In this document: positions 1 through 7,779 of the stretch, one piece after another
How the letters are laid out: the number at the start of each line of letters is the position of its first letter
Numbering within the stretch: the stretch's first letter is position 1
From: Leucobacter denitrificans
GTDB taxonomy: Bacteria > Actinomycetota > Actinomycetes > Actinomycetales > Microbacteriaceae
Assembly: GCF_014396385.1 (NCBI RefSeq)
Contig: NZ_CP060716.1
Location: forward strand, 1,736,001-1,800,000
DNA: 64,000 nt
Direction: 5' to 3'
The notes under the pieces: generated by a model
The model's input: only the letters and a program-made list of their open reading frames with translations
Databases searched by the model: none
What the model was told of the DNA's origin: nothing
Position numbers and translations under genes: made by a program

Positions 1-2
1 CG

Positions 3-647
3 ATCATGTACGACGCTGACGCATACCCAACAGCACCCACCGGCTGGGCTGACTTCTTCGACACCGACAAGTTCCCGGGCAAGCGCGCTATCGCAGGTTT
101 TGAGGACATCGGTCCTGGCATCTACGAGGGTGCACTGCTCGCTGACGGTGTCTCACCAGACAACCTGTACCCGCTCGATATGGATCGCGCGTATGAGCGG
201 ATCGACGAGATCCGCGACGACATCATCTTCTGGAAGACCGGTGCAGAGTCGCAGCAGATGGTCGAGTCCGGTGAGGCCGAAATGGTGCTTCTCTGGTCGG
301 GTCGCGGCTTTGGTGCCGTAGAAAACGGCGCGAACTACAAGCCGATCTGGAACCAGGCGCTCGTCGTGGCCGATGCGCTTGCCGTGCCGAAGAACGCCAA
401 GAACCCTGATGCAGCAATGGCACTCATTAACTACGCTCTCGGCGCGCAGTCGCAGGAGATCATGGCGCTTGGCAGCTCGTACTCGCCGGTGCACAAGGAT
501 GCGGCACCAGAGTTCTCCGAGCTTGGGCTCGAGTACGTCATCACCGACCCTGAGATTGCTTCTCAGATGGTGGCAACCGACCAGGGCTGGTGGGCTGAGA
601 ACTATGACGCCGAGCTCGAGCGCTGGATGACCTGGCTGCAGGGATAG
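3..647 (+). CDS. Polyamine-type ABC importer, solute-binding protein (C-terminal part)
   Basis: The window opens inside this frame, so only about the last 214 codons are present and the signal peptide cannot be examined. What remains looks like the C-terminal lobe of spermidine/putrescine-type (PotD-like, SBP_bac_8) binding proteins: an aromatic-rich stretch (GWADFFDTDKFPGKRA), a lobe strand with VLLWSGRG, and a tail ending in WMTWLQG. Such proteins sit outside the membrane and pass ligand to the permeases, here 6 bp downstream. The binding protein-permease-permease-ATPase order supports the family. The flavin amine oxidase downstream supports an amine ligand, but the exact substrate is inference. 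Confidence 0.85.
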   Translation: MMYDADAYPTAPTGWADFFDTDKFPGKRAIAGFEDIGPGIYEGALLADGVSPDNLYPLDMDRAYERIDEIRDDIIFWKTGAESQQMVESGEAEMVLLWSGRGFGAVENGANYKPIWNQALVVADALAVPKNAKNPDAAMALINYALGAQSQEIMALGSSYSPVHKDAAPEFSELGLEYVITDPEIASQMVATDQGWWAENYDAELERWMTWLQG

Positions 648-653
648 TCCTCT

Positions 654-1535
654 ATGACCACCACGAATCTCCCGATTGGGCGCGCAGACCGCAAGGGTTC
701 GCGCGCCCAATCGCGGGCGTTGCTTCTGCTTCTGCCCGCCTACGCGCTCCTTATCGGAGTGTTCGCGTTCCCGGTGCTCGAAAGTGTCTGGCGAAGCTTC
801 ACCGACCCTGAGCTTGGGCTCGCGAACTACGAGTGGGTGTTCTCCAACGAGAACAACCTCACCGTGATCGGTCGCACGTTCGGCAATGCGCTGCTTGCGA
901 TGGTGATCTGCCTGCTGCTCGCGTATCCGTATGCCTACCTCATGACGATTGTTGGCAAGCGCGCGCGAATGGTACTCGTGGTGATCGCTCTGATCCCGTT
1001 CTGGACCTCACTCATGATCCGCACATTTGCGTGGATCGTGCTGCTCCAAGACAGCGGTGTCATTAACTCGCTCCTCCAGTTGATCGGGCTTGAGCCGTTG
1101 CAACTGATCCGCACCAACACCGGTGTGCTCATTGGCCTGAGCCAGGTACTCATGCCTTTCATGGTGCTCCCGCTCTACGCGGTCATGAGCGGGATCGACC
1201 ACCGCTTGGTCACCGCCGCACGCTCGCTTGGTGCCCGCCCTTCGGTCGCCTTCTTCAAAGTCTTCCTTCCGCTTTCACTCCCGGGTGTCGCCGCGGGCGG
1301 ACTTCTCGTCTTCATTCAGGCGCTCGGCTTCTATGTCACACCGGCGCTGCTCGGCTCGCCGTCTGACAGCATGCTTGCGCAGGCAATCTATGCGCAGGTG
1401 AGCGGCCTGCTTCAGTGGGGTCGCGGCGGTGCGCTTGGCGTGATCTTGCTCGTGTGTACCCTGCTCGTGCTCGGGCTCATTGGCCTCGTCTCAAAGTTCG
1501 CGAGTCGTCGCGGGCTGGGAATCAAGGTGTTCTGA
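654..1535 (+). CDS. ABC transporter permease, PotB-like
   Basis: 293 residues, usual length for a PotB-type inner-membrane permease. A short basic N-terminus precedes a first membrane helix (ALLLLLPAYALLIGVFAFPV). About five more helices follow. The EAA-type cytoplasmic loop that docks on the ATPase is visible as AARSLGARPSVAFFKVFLPLSLPG near residues 182-205. It forms the channel with the next gene, whose ATG overlaps this stop by one base (TGATG), so the two are translationally coupled. Role: uptake of a small cationic or amine compound, inferred from operon content. The family call is firm; the ligand is not shown by the sequence. Confidence 0.9.
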   Translation: MTTTNLPIGRADRKGSRAQSRALLLLLPAYALLIGVFAFPVLESVWRSFTDPELGLANYEWVFSNENNLTVIGRTFGNALLAMVICLLLAYPYAYLMTIVGKRARMVLVVIALIPFWTSLMIRTFAWIVLLQDSGVINSLLQLIGLEPLQLIRTNTGVLIGLSQVLMPFMVLPLYAVMSGIDHRLVTAARSLGARPSVAFFKVFLPLSLPGVAAGGLLVFIQALGFYVTPALLGSPSDSMLAQAIYAQVSGLLQWGRGGALGVILLVCTLLVLGLIGLVSKFASRRGLGIKVF

Positions 1536-2332
1536 TGCTGAAAACTCATCCGTCAACGAAGATCGTGCTGTGGGCGATCGCCGCGATCGTCTCGGTGTGG
1601 CTCGTCGCCCCGACTCTGATCGTGATCCCACTGAGCTTCACCGACAAGGCCTCCCTGGTGTTCCCGCCGACCGGCTGGTCACTGCGCTGGTACGAGTCAT
1701 TCTTCATGAACCCGCAGTGGACGACTGCGCTCGGAAATTCGCTTCTCATTGGTCTGCTCGTTGCGATCCTCGCCACCGTGCTTGGGCTTCTCGCAGCGAT
1801 GGGACTTCGGAACCTTGTAAACAAGAAGCTCGCCGGTGCGCTCACCTTCGGCCTCCTTGCCCCGATGGTGGTTCCCGGTATCGTGCTCGCGATCGGTGTC
1901 TACTCCGTGTTTCTGCAGGCCGGGCTACTCGGAACACTTCTCGGATTCGTCTTTGCGCACACGGTGCTTGCGCTTCCGTTCACTGTGGTGGCGATCACCG
2001 CCGGTTTCGCGAACTTCGACGAGCGGCTCGAGCTCGCCGCACAGAGTCTCGGGGCAACACCAATCGTGACGTTCTTCAAGGTCACGCTTCCGAACATCGT
2101 GCCCGGAATGGTCTCGGGTGCCCTGTTCGCGTTCGTGACCTCGTTCGATGAAGTTATGGTGTCTCTCTTCATTAAGAGCCCGTATCTCGAGACGCTCCCA
2201 GTGCTCATGTACGCGAGTGTGACCCGCGACACTGATCCAACGCTCGCTGCGGCAGCGACCGTTATTCTCATTCTCACCACGGCCATCGTTATCGGTGCGC
2301 TCGTGTTCACCGGAAGGAAGAAGCGTGGCTGA
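1535..2332 (+). CDS. ABC transporter permease, PotC-like
   Basis: 265 residues if started at the ATG at 1535, which overlaps the previous stop by one base and follows an AAGGTG ribosome-binding sequence. Longer in-frame starts upstream would run through the preceding gene. Six predicted membrane helices and the EAA loop (AAQSLGATPIVTFFKVTLPNIVPG) identify the binding-protein-dependent permease family. The sequence FVTSFDEVMVSLFI is typical of the PotC branch. It pairs with the upstream permease in the membrane. Its 3' end overlaps the ATPase start by 8 bp. Confidence 0.9.
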   Translation: MLKTHPSTKIVLWAIAAIVSVWLVAPTLIVIPLSFTDKASLVFPPTGWSLRWYESFFMNPQWTTALGNSLLIGLLVAILATVLGLLAAMGLRNLVNKKLAGALTFGLLAPMVVPGIVLAIGVYSVFLQAGLLGTLLGFVFAHTVLALPFTVVAITAGFANFDERLELAAQSLGATPIVTFFKVTLPNIVPGMVSGALFAFVTSFDEVMVSLFIKSPYLETLPVLMYASVTRDTDPTLAAAATVILILTTAIVIGALVFTGRKKRG

Positions 2333-3335
2333 TTCGACGCGCGGTGCAGGAATTCGTCTCGATGGCGTCTCCAAGCACTATCCAAAATCCATCGCCCTCG
2401 ACAACGTCAGTCTCGACGTCAAAGCTGGCGAGTTCATGACGTTTCTTGGGCCATCGGGTTCAGGTAAGACGACGACGCTCAACCTCATTGCCGGGTTCAC
2501 CGAGCTCACCACGGGCAGCGTAACCATCGATGGCAAGCTCATGGACAACGTGCCGGTGCACAAGCGTGAGCTCGGCATCGTGTTCCAGCACTACGCGTTG
2601 TTCCCGCACCTGACGGTGCTCGACAACGTCACGTTTCCGCTTGGTCGCCGACGGGTTCCGAAGGCAAAGGCGAAGGAGCTCGCACTCGCGGCGCTCGCGA
2701 CCGCGGGGCTCAAGGGATACGAAGATCGGTTCCCGAAGGAACTCTCTGGCGGCCAGCAGCAGCGCGTCGCACTCGCACGCGCGCTCGTTTTTGAGCCTCG
2801 CGTCCTCCTCCTCGACGAACCGCTTGGCGCGCTCGACAAGAAGCTGCGCGAGCAGCTGCAGCTTGAGCTTCGACGAGTTCACCAGGAGGTCGGCCGCACC
2901 TTTGTGTTCGTGACGCACGATCAGGAAGAAGCGCTCACGCTCTCCGACCGCATCGCGGTATTCAATGAGGGGCGGATCGAGCAGGTGGGTACCGCCCAAG
3001 ACCTGTACGAGCGCCCGGCATCGCGCTTCGTAGCCGAGTTCATCGGTGAATCGACAGTCATCGAGAATGCTGACAACTCAACGGTCACCGTAGTGCGGCC
3101 GGAACGTGGTGAGTTGTACGCTGATGAAAACCAGGTGCCCGCGGGGCAGCCAGCGATTCGCGTGCACGTGCGCCAGGCGATTTACCTTGGATCCGGTTGG
3201 AAGTTCGAGATCGTGCTTCCGGGCGGTGAAGTTGGGGTTGTGCGAAGCAACTCGCAGCTCAACTGGCTCTCAGGTGACAACAGCACTGCGGTGCTCAGCT
3301 GGAACCCAGCGCTCGCACCCTCCCTCGCGGCGTAA
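2325..3335 (+). CDS. ABC transporter ATP-binding protein, PotA-like
   Basis: 336 residues from GTG 2325, chosen because GGAAGGAAG lies just upstream and the start overlaps the previous gene by 8 bp; longer in-frame starts lack this. Motifs in order: Walker [11 protein letters not shown]-loop VFQHYALFP, signature LSGGQQQRVALARAL, Walker [13 protein letters not shown], and H-loop [17 protein letters not shown]-terminal TOBE-like regulatory domain covers roughly residues 240-336. It hydrolyses ATP at the cytoplasmic face to drive the two permeases. The domain layout is that of PotA/MalK-type ATPases. Confidence 0.93.
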   Translation: MADSTRGAGIRLDGVSKHYPKSIALDNVSLDVKAGEFMTFLGPSGSGKTTTLNLIAGFTELTTGSVTIDGKLMDNVPVHKRELGIVFQHYALFPHLTVLDNVTFPLGRRRVPKAKAKELALAALATAGLKGYEDRFPKELSGGQQQRVALARALVFEPRVLLLDEPLGALDKKLREQLQLELRRVHQEVGRTFVFVTHDQEEALTLSDRIAVFNEGRIEQVGTAQDLYERPASRFVAEFIGESTVIENADNSTVTVVRPERGELYADENQVPAGQPAIRVHVRQAIYLGSGWKFEIVLPGGEVGVVRSNSQLNWLSGDNSTAVLSWNPALAPSLAA

Positions 3336-3383
3336 CCACCGCGATCCACACCTCGACTCTCACTCTCTTCAGAAAGAACCAAC

Positions 3384-4754
3384 ATGATTAATGGCAACGT
3401 GTCTCACTGGTGGCAACAGGTGGGCGTGCCTGCTCCTCGCCCGGAGCTTCCCGGCAATATCACCGCAGATGTCGCCATCGTCGGCGCCGGTTACACCGGC
3501 CTGTGGACCGCCTACTACCTCAAGAAGGCGAAGCCGGAACTGCGCGTGGTCATCGTTGAACAGCGGCACGTCGGGTACGGCGCGTCGGGTCGCAACGGTG
3601 GGTGGCTTACCAACTCGATCACCGGTGGTCGCGAGCAGTACGTGAAGACCCACGGCCGCGATGCGGCTGAGCGTTTTCAGCGCACCATGAACGAGACGGT
3701 CGACGAGGTCATCCGCGTTGCCGAGGCCGAGGGGATCGACGCTGACATTAAGAAGGGCGGCGAGTTCAACGTTGCCTACACTCCCGCGCAGGAGTCTCGG
3801 GTGCGAGCATTTGCGGCGGCCGAGCAGGCGTGGAAGTACACCGATCTCGAGCTGCTCGAGAAGGATGTGGCGCAGGCCAAGATCAATGTGACCGACACGC
3901 ACGCTGCTGTGTGGCACCCGCACGCTGCCCGCGTGCAGCCCGCGAAGCTCGCCCAGGGACTCGCTGAGACGGTCGAGCGACTCGGCGTTGAGATCTATGA
4001 GAACACCCGCGTGGTTGAGATTGAGCCGCGCAGACTTCGCACCACCCACGGCACCGTTTCAGCGGACTACGTTGTGCGCGCAACCGAGGGCTTCACCGCA
4101 AACCTCAAGGGTCTGCACCGCCTCTGGCTGCCGATGAACTCGTCGCTCATTGCGACCGAGCCACTCGACGCCGCTGTTTGGGACGAGCTGAACTGGAACC
4201 AGGGCGAGGTGCTCGGCGACTTCGCACATGTATATATGTATGCGCAGCGCACGGCCGACGATCGCATCGCCATCGGGGGTCGCGGTGTGCCCTACAAGTT
4301 TGGTTCGAAGACCGACACCGACGGGCAGACCGCTGAGTCGACCGTCACGACGCTCAGCGAGATTCTGCACCGCTTCTTCCCGGCGACCCGTGGCGCTGCG
4401 ATCGATCACGTGTGGTCTGGTGTGCTCGGCGTTCCGCGCGACTGGGCGGCAACGGTTGGCCTCGATCCACAAACTGGCATCGCCTGGGGCGGTGGCTACG
4501 TCGGCACCGGCGTGACCACGACGAACCTCGCTGGCCGCACGATCACTGACCTGATTCTCGGCAACGACTCTGAGATCACCTCGCTGCCATGGGTGAACCA
4601 CAAAGTGCGCAAGTGGGAGCCGGAGCCCCTCCGTTGGATTGCAACGCAGGGCCTCTACGCGGCATATGGCATGGCGGATCGCGCAGAGCTGTCAGGCCGC
4701 AAGACCACATCGCCGATCGCGCACATCGCCGACGTCATCACTGGCCGCGGCTAG
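3384..4754 (+). CDS. FAD-dependent amine oxidoreductase (DAO family, PuuB-like)
   Basis: 456 residues. The N-terminal dinucleotide-binding fold has GAGYTG at residues 34-39. It is followed by GYGASGRNGGWL, the second FAD contact typical of DAO-family oxidases such as gamma-glutamylputrescine oxidase (PuuB). A C-terminal FAD-binding stretch GGGYVGTGVTTTNLAGR is also present. The reaction would be oxidative deamination of an amine or N-methyl amino acid, giving an aldehyde and hydrogen peroxide. It lies 48 bp after the ATPase in the same direction, so the operon imports and then oxidises its substrate. Substrate assignment to a polyamine is inference; sarcosine-type substrates are the alternative. 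Confidence 0.85.
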   Translation: MINGNVSHWWQQVGVPAPRPELPGNITADVAIVGAGYTGLWTAYYLKKAKPELRVVIVEQRHVGYGASGRNGGWLTNSITGGREQYVKTHGRDAAERFQRTMNETVDEVIRVAEAEGIDADIKKGGEFNVAYTPAQESRVRAFAAAEQAWKYTDLELLEKDVAQAKINVTDTHAAVWHPHAARVQPAKLAQGLAETVERLGVEIYENTRVVEIEPRRLRTTHGTVSADYVVRATEGFTANLKGLHRLWLPMNSSLIATEPLDAAVWDELNWNQGEVLGDFAHVYMYAQRTADDRIAIGGRGVPYKFGSKTDTDGQTAESTVTTLSEILHRFFPATRGAAIDHVWSGVLGVPRDWAATVGLDPQTGIAWGGGYVGTGVTTTNLAGRTITDLILGNDSEITSLPWVNHKVRKWEPEPLRWIATQGLYAAYGMADRAELSGRKTTSPIAHIADVITGRG

Positions 4755-4799
4755 TTCGATCCACACACTTCACACTCGAGGCAAACAAGGAGCACAACA

Positions 4800-5153
4800 G
4801 TGAATGCCATACCTACTTACGCAGACCACGCAACCGATCGCGCCGAGATCGGCACACATGCACCCAAGCCAACGGCGGTGACCGAGGGGCTGACCGAGAC
4901 CTCGACGACTATTTGGGAGGCGGGCAAGATCACGACCGGCCTGTGGGAGTGCACCGCCGGCACGTTCACGGCAACGCGCGAGGGCTACACCGAGATCTGC
5001 ACGATTCTTTCGGGCAAGGTCACCCTCGAGGTTGAGGGCCAGGAGCCAGAGGACTTCGGCCCCGGCGACGTTATGGTCATGCCGTCGGGTTGGGTCGGAA
5101 TCTGGCACAATCACGAGCCGGTTCGCAAGCACTACACCATCATTCTCGACTAG
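4800..5153 (+). CDS. Cupin domain protein (DUF861/EutQ-like)
   Basis: 117 residues from GTG 4800 behind AACAAGGAG. A single beta-barrel cupin fills the protein. The pattern GLWECTAGTFTATREGYTE, then TILSGKVTLEVEG, then FGPGDVMVMPSGWVGIWHN is typical of the cupin_3 (DUF861) family found with amine and sugar-acid catabolism. It is the last gene of the polyamine-type operon, followed directly by an intrinsic terminator. The family's catalytic role is usually unknown. It may bind a metal or a small carboxylate and act as an auxiliary enzyme; nothing here fixes the reaction. Confidence 0.8.
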   Translation: MNAIPTYADHATDRAEIGTHAPKPTAVTEGLTETSTTIWEAGKITTGLWECTAGTFTATREGYTEICTILSGKVTLEVEGQEPEDFGPGDVMVMPSGWVGIWHNHEPVRKHYTIILD

Positions 5154-5170
5154 TTCGTGAGCATCGAAGG

Positions 5171-5210
5171 CGGTGCGGTTGCCATGTTGATTGGCGGCCG
5201 CACCGTTTTT
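5171..5210 (+). terminator. Intrinsic terminator after the polyamine operon
   Basis: CGGTGCGG (5171-5178) pairs with CCGCACCG (5198-5205), followed by TTTTT (5206-5210). It begins 18 bp past the cupin stop. A small CTAACAGTTAG palindrome follows immediately at 5211-5221, just ahead of the SDR gene. Confidence 0.8.
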
Positions 5211-5230
5211 CTAACAGTTAGAATCGGGCA

Positions 5231-5995
5231 ATGGTAGAGACCGCTCTCATTACCGGCGCGAGTTCGGGGCTCGGCGCCGAGTACGCGAGGCAGCTCGCGG
5301 CTCAAGGAAACGCGCTCGTGCTCGTCGCGCGAGACACCGAGGCGCTGGAGGCGCTCGCGACCGTGTTGCGCGAGTCGCACGGCGTTCATGTCGAGGTGCT
5401 CGCGTGCGATTTGCTCGATCCGCAGGGTGTGGATCGGGTCACCGCGAGGCTCAGCGATGCTGCGCAGCCCGTCGACCTGCTCATCAACAATGCTGGCTTC
5501 GGTCTTGCACTCGATTTCGAATCGAACGATGTCGAAGATGAGGCGAGGCATGTGCGGATCCACAATGAAGTGCCGATGCGACTCACGCACGCGGCTCTTC
5601 AAGGAATGCTCGAGCGAGGGCGTGGACAGATTGTGAACGTCGCCTCGGTCGCCGCGTTCATTCCGCGCAGCACGTATTCAGCGGCGAAGCAGTGGCTCGT
5701 GCTGTTTTCACGCTGGGCAAATGCTCGGTACCGGTCGCGCGGAGTGACCGTGACGGCCGTGTGCCCTGGCTTCACGCACACGAACTTTCACGAACGGCTC
5801 GGTCTGCCTCCGGGGCAAGAGGGGGTTCCTCGGTGGATGTGGTTGAGCGCCAAGTCAGTCGTCGCTGAGTCGCTTCGCGATGTGGATCGCGGCAAAGCCG
5901 TTTCCGTGCCGTCGCTGAGGTACAAGCTCATCGTGCTGCTCACAAAGGTGCTGCCGCAGGGGTTCCTAGCTCGCGTGGGCGAGCGGGGGCGCTAG
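5231..5995 (+). CDS. Short-chain dehydrogenase/reductase (SDR)
   Basis: 254 residues. Classical SDR features are present: cofactor motif TGASSGLG at residues 8-15, structural motif NNAG near 89-92, and the catalytic pair Y149/K153 in YSAAK. The protein is soluble, with a Rossmann fold, and probably uses NADP(H) by analogy with related sequences. Its terminal tail is hydrophobic and basic (KLIVLLTKVLPQGFLARVGERGR), seen in SDRs that associate with membranes or oxidise lipids. It stands alone: a terminator precedes it and a convergent gene follows. Substrate unknown. Confidence 0.88.
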   Translation: MVETALITGASSGLGAEYARQLAAQGNALVLVARDTEALEALATVLRESHGVHVEVLACDLLDPQGVDRVTARLSDAAQPVDLLINNAGFGLALDFESNDVEDEARHVRIHNEVPMRLTHAALQGMLERGRGQIVNVASVAAFIPRSTYSAAKQWLVLFSRWANARYRSRGVTVTAVCPGFTHTNFHERLGLPPGQEGVPRWMWLSAKSVVAESLRDVDRGKAVSVPSLRYKLIVLLTKVLPQGFLARVGERGR

Positions 5996-6018
5996 CCCTG
6001 CTCACTCACCATTAACGC

Positions 6019-6082
6019 CAAATCCGAGTGCGAGTTTGCGCCTAAGCGTTATCGCTTGGCAGCAAACTCGCACTCGGATTTG
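6019..6082. terminator. Perfect 21-bp inverted repeat, probable bidirectional terminator
   Basis: Positions 6019-6039 and 6062-6082 are exact reverse complements (21 bp each) with a 22-base loop that itself contains AAGCG/CGCTT. It sits between the convergent SDR and symporter genes, as expected of a bidirectional terminator. The arms are longer than a terminator needs and lack a strong T-tract, so a repeat-element or structural role is possible. Confidence 0.6.
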
Positions 6083-6099
6083 CCTGGGTTGAGAGTGGA

Positions 6100-7539
6100 T
6101 CAGCGCTCCGCTGGCTCAGGCGCCGATTCGGACTCGAGTCTGGTTTCGACGTTGTCAGCAACGTCGGTGTTGTCGAACGCGAGGCCCTTGCGAGGAGCGT
6201 TGTAGAGCTCTTCGTCGAGGATTCCCTCGCGCTTCGCCACGATCGTTGGCACGAGTGCCTGGCCGGCAACATTGAGTGCGGTGCGACCCATGTCGACGAT
6301 CGGATCCACTGCGAGCAACAGGCCAACTCCCTCAAGCGGCAGCCCAAGCGTCGAAAGCGTCAGCGTGAGCATCACAGTGGCACCGGTCGTGCCGGCCGTT
6401 GCGGCAGATCCCACCACCGAGACGATCACGATGAGCAGGTACTGCACTAGCGTGAGCTCAATGCCGAAGAACTGCGCGATGAAGATGGCAGCGATCGCGG
6501 GGTAGAGCGATGCGCACCCGTCCATCTTCGTCGTTGCGCCGAGTGGCACCGCGAACGAGGCGTAGCCGCGCGGCACGCCAAGGTTGCGCTCGGTCACGCG
6601 CTCGGTGAGCGGCAGCGTGCCGATCGATGAGCGGCTCACGAACCCGAGTTGCACCGCGGGCCAGACTCCCGAGAAGTATTGGCGGATCGAAAGACCGTGC
6701 GCCTTCACGAGCACCGGATACACAATGAAGAGCACGATGGCGAGGCCGAGGTAGAGCACGCCAACGAAGGCCGTGAGGGTGCCCATCTTGTCCCAGCCGT
6801 ACGACACGATTGCGTTGCCGATAAGGCCGAGCGTGCCGATTGGGGCGATGCGAATGATCCACCACAAAATCTTCTGAATGATCGCGAGCGCAGACTCAGT
6901 GAGCGTGATGAAGGGTTCTGCCTTCTTGCCGATCTTCAACGCGGCGATGCCGACCGCTGCCGAGACGACGATGACCTGCAGTACGTTGAAGTTTGCTGAC
7001 GCGCTGAGCGCGCCTGTCTCGAGATCGACGCCTCCGCCCACACCTAGGCCGAGGAAGTTCGACGGCACAAGCCCGATAAGGAAGTTCCACCACGAGCCGA
7101 CTCGTGAGGGGTCCTGCGTCTGCAGCTCGGAACCTGAGGCCGCGTCGCCCGGGCGGAGGATCACGCTGAGCGCGATGCCGATCGACACCGCTATGAGTGC
7201 GGTGATGGCGAACCAAAGCAGCGTCTGGCCAGCGAGGCGCGCTGCGTTCGTGACCTTGCGAAGCCCGACGATGCTCGACACAATCGCGGTGAAGATGAGA
7301 GGAACGACGGCGGCCTTTAACAGAGTGACGTAGCTCGAACCAATGACGCTGAGCGTCGCGTGCAGGCCGTTGGGGTTGCCTTCGGCATCTGCGCCGATGT
7401 TGCGGGCGATCGAGCCGAGTACGAGGCCGAGCACGAGACCGGCGATGATCTGCCAGCCGAACGAGGTCATCCACTTGGGGAGACGAGGTTTGCTGCTGGG
7501 CGCTTCTGGTGCCTTGGCCTGTGATGTCGCTTGCGACAT
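6100..7539 (-). CDS. Dicarboxylate/amino acid:cation symporter (DAACS family)
   Basis: 479 residues with eight or more hydrophobic segments and re-entrant motifs of the GltP/DctA family. The Ser-rich loop appears as SRSSIGTLPLTERV, and the helix-7 motif as GATTKMDGCAS (GATxNMDGT in well-studied members, so the Asn and Thr are changed). The loop AATAGTTGATVMLTLTLSTLGLPLEG is the second re-entrant hairpin. It would import glutamate, aspartate or C4-dicarboxylates with Na+ or H+. The variant TTKMDGC may alter cation coupling or substrate choice. It is a single gene, convergent with the SDR, with its own upstream region of about 240 bp. Confidence 0.9.
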   Translation of the reverse strand: MSQATSQAKAPEAPSSKPRLPKWMTSFGWQIIAGLVLGLVLGSIARNIGADAEGNPNGLHATLSVIGSSYVTLLKAAVVPLIFTAIVSSIVGLRKVTNAARLAGQTLLWFAITALIAVSIGIALSVILRPGDAASGSELQTQDPSRVGSWWNFLIGLVPSNFLGLGVGGGVDLETGALSASANFNVLQVIVVSAAVGIAALKIGKKAEPFITLTESALAIIQKILWWIIRIAPIGTLGLIGNAIVSYGWDKMGTLTAFVGVLYLGLAIVLFIVYPVLVKAHGLSIRQYFSGVWPAVQLGFVSRSSIGTLPLTERVTERNLGVPRGYASFAVPLGATTKMDGCASLYPAIAAIFIAQFFGIELTLVQYLLIVIVSVVGSAATAGTTGATVMLTLTLSTLGLPLEGVGLLLAVDPIVDMGRTALNVAGQALVPTIVAKREGILDEELYNAPRKGLAFDNTDVADNVETRLESESAPEPAER

Positions 7540-7779
7540 GAGGTTCCTTTCAGAGGGGTGGGTCGAGACTACCGCCTGCGCGGCACGAGGATTTACTCTA
7601 CCAATACATTCACTTTGCTTATGTCATCTATTGCTCTATGTGACATGTGGGTGACGACTTTGGTTCGAAAACCGCAGCGATCGGGTCAGTTTCGGCAAAA
7701 CATGATTCTGGCGCCTCAGTGCTATTACGTTGGCGCGGAGGGGTTTGAGTGATTTCGTGAAGTGATTGAGTGAGGCCTC

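Noticed and set aside
153..710. Open frames on the minus strand opposite the first two genes
   Set aside because: High-GC shadow frames: Arg/His-rich, no ribosome-binding site, overlapping well-supported genes. The same reasoning removed many other antisense frames.
1415..1534. Longer N-terminus for the PotC-like permease
   Set aside because: It would run 120 bp through the end of the upstream permease gene; ATG 1535 with AAGGTG and the one-base overlap fits the family start.
7621..7646. ATGTCA-N14-TGACAT inverted repeat in the 240-bp region upstream of the symporter and toxin-like genes
   Set aside because: Six-base arms in an AT-rich stretch can occur by chance, and neither neighbouring gene has a linked regulator.
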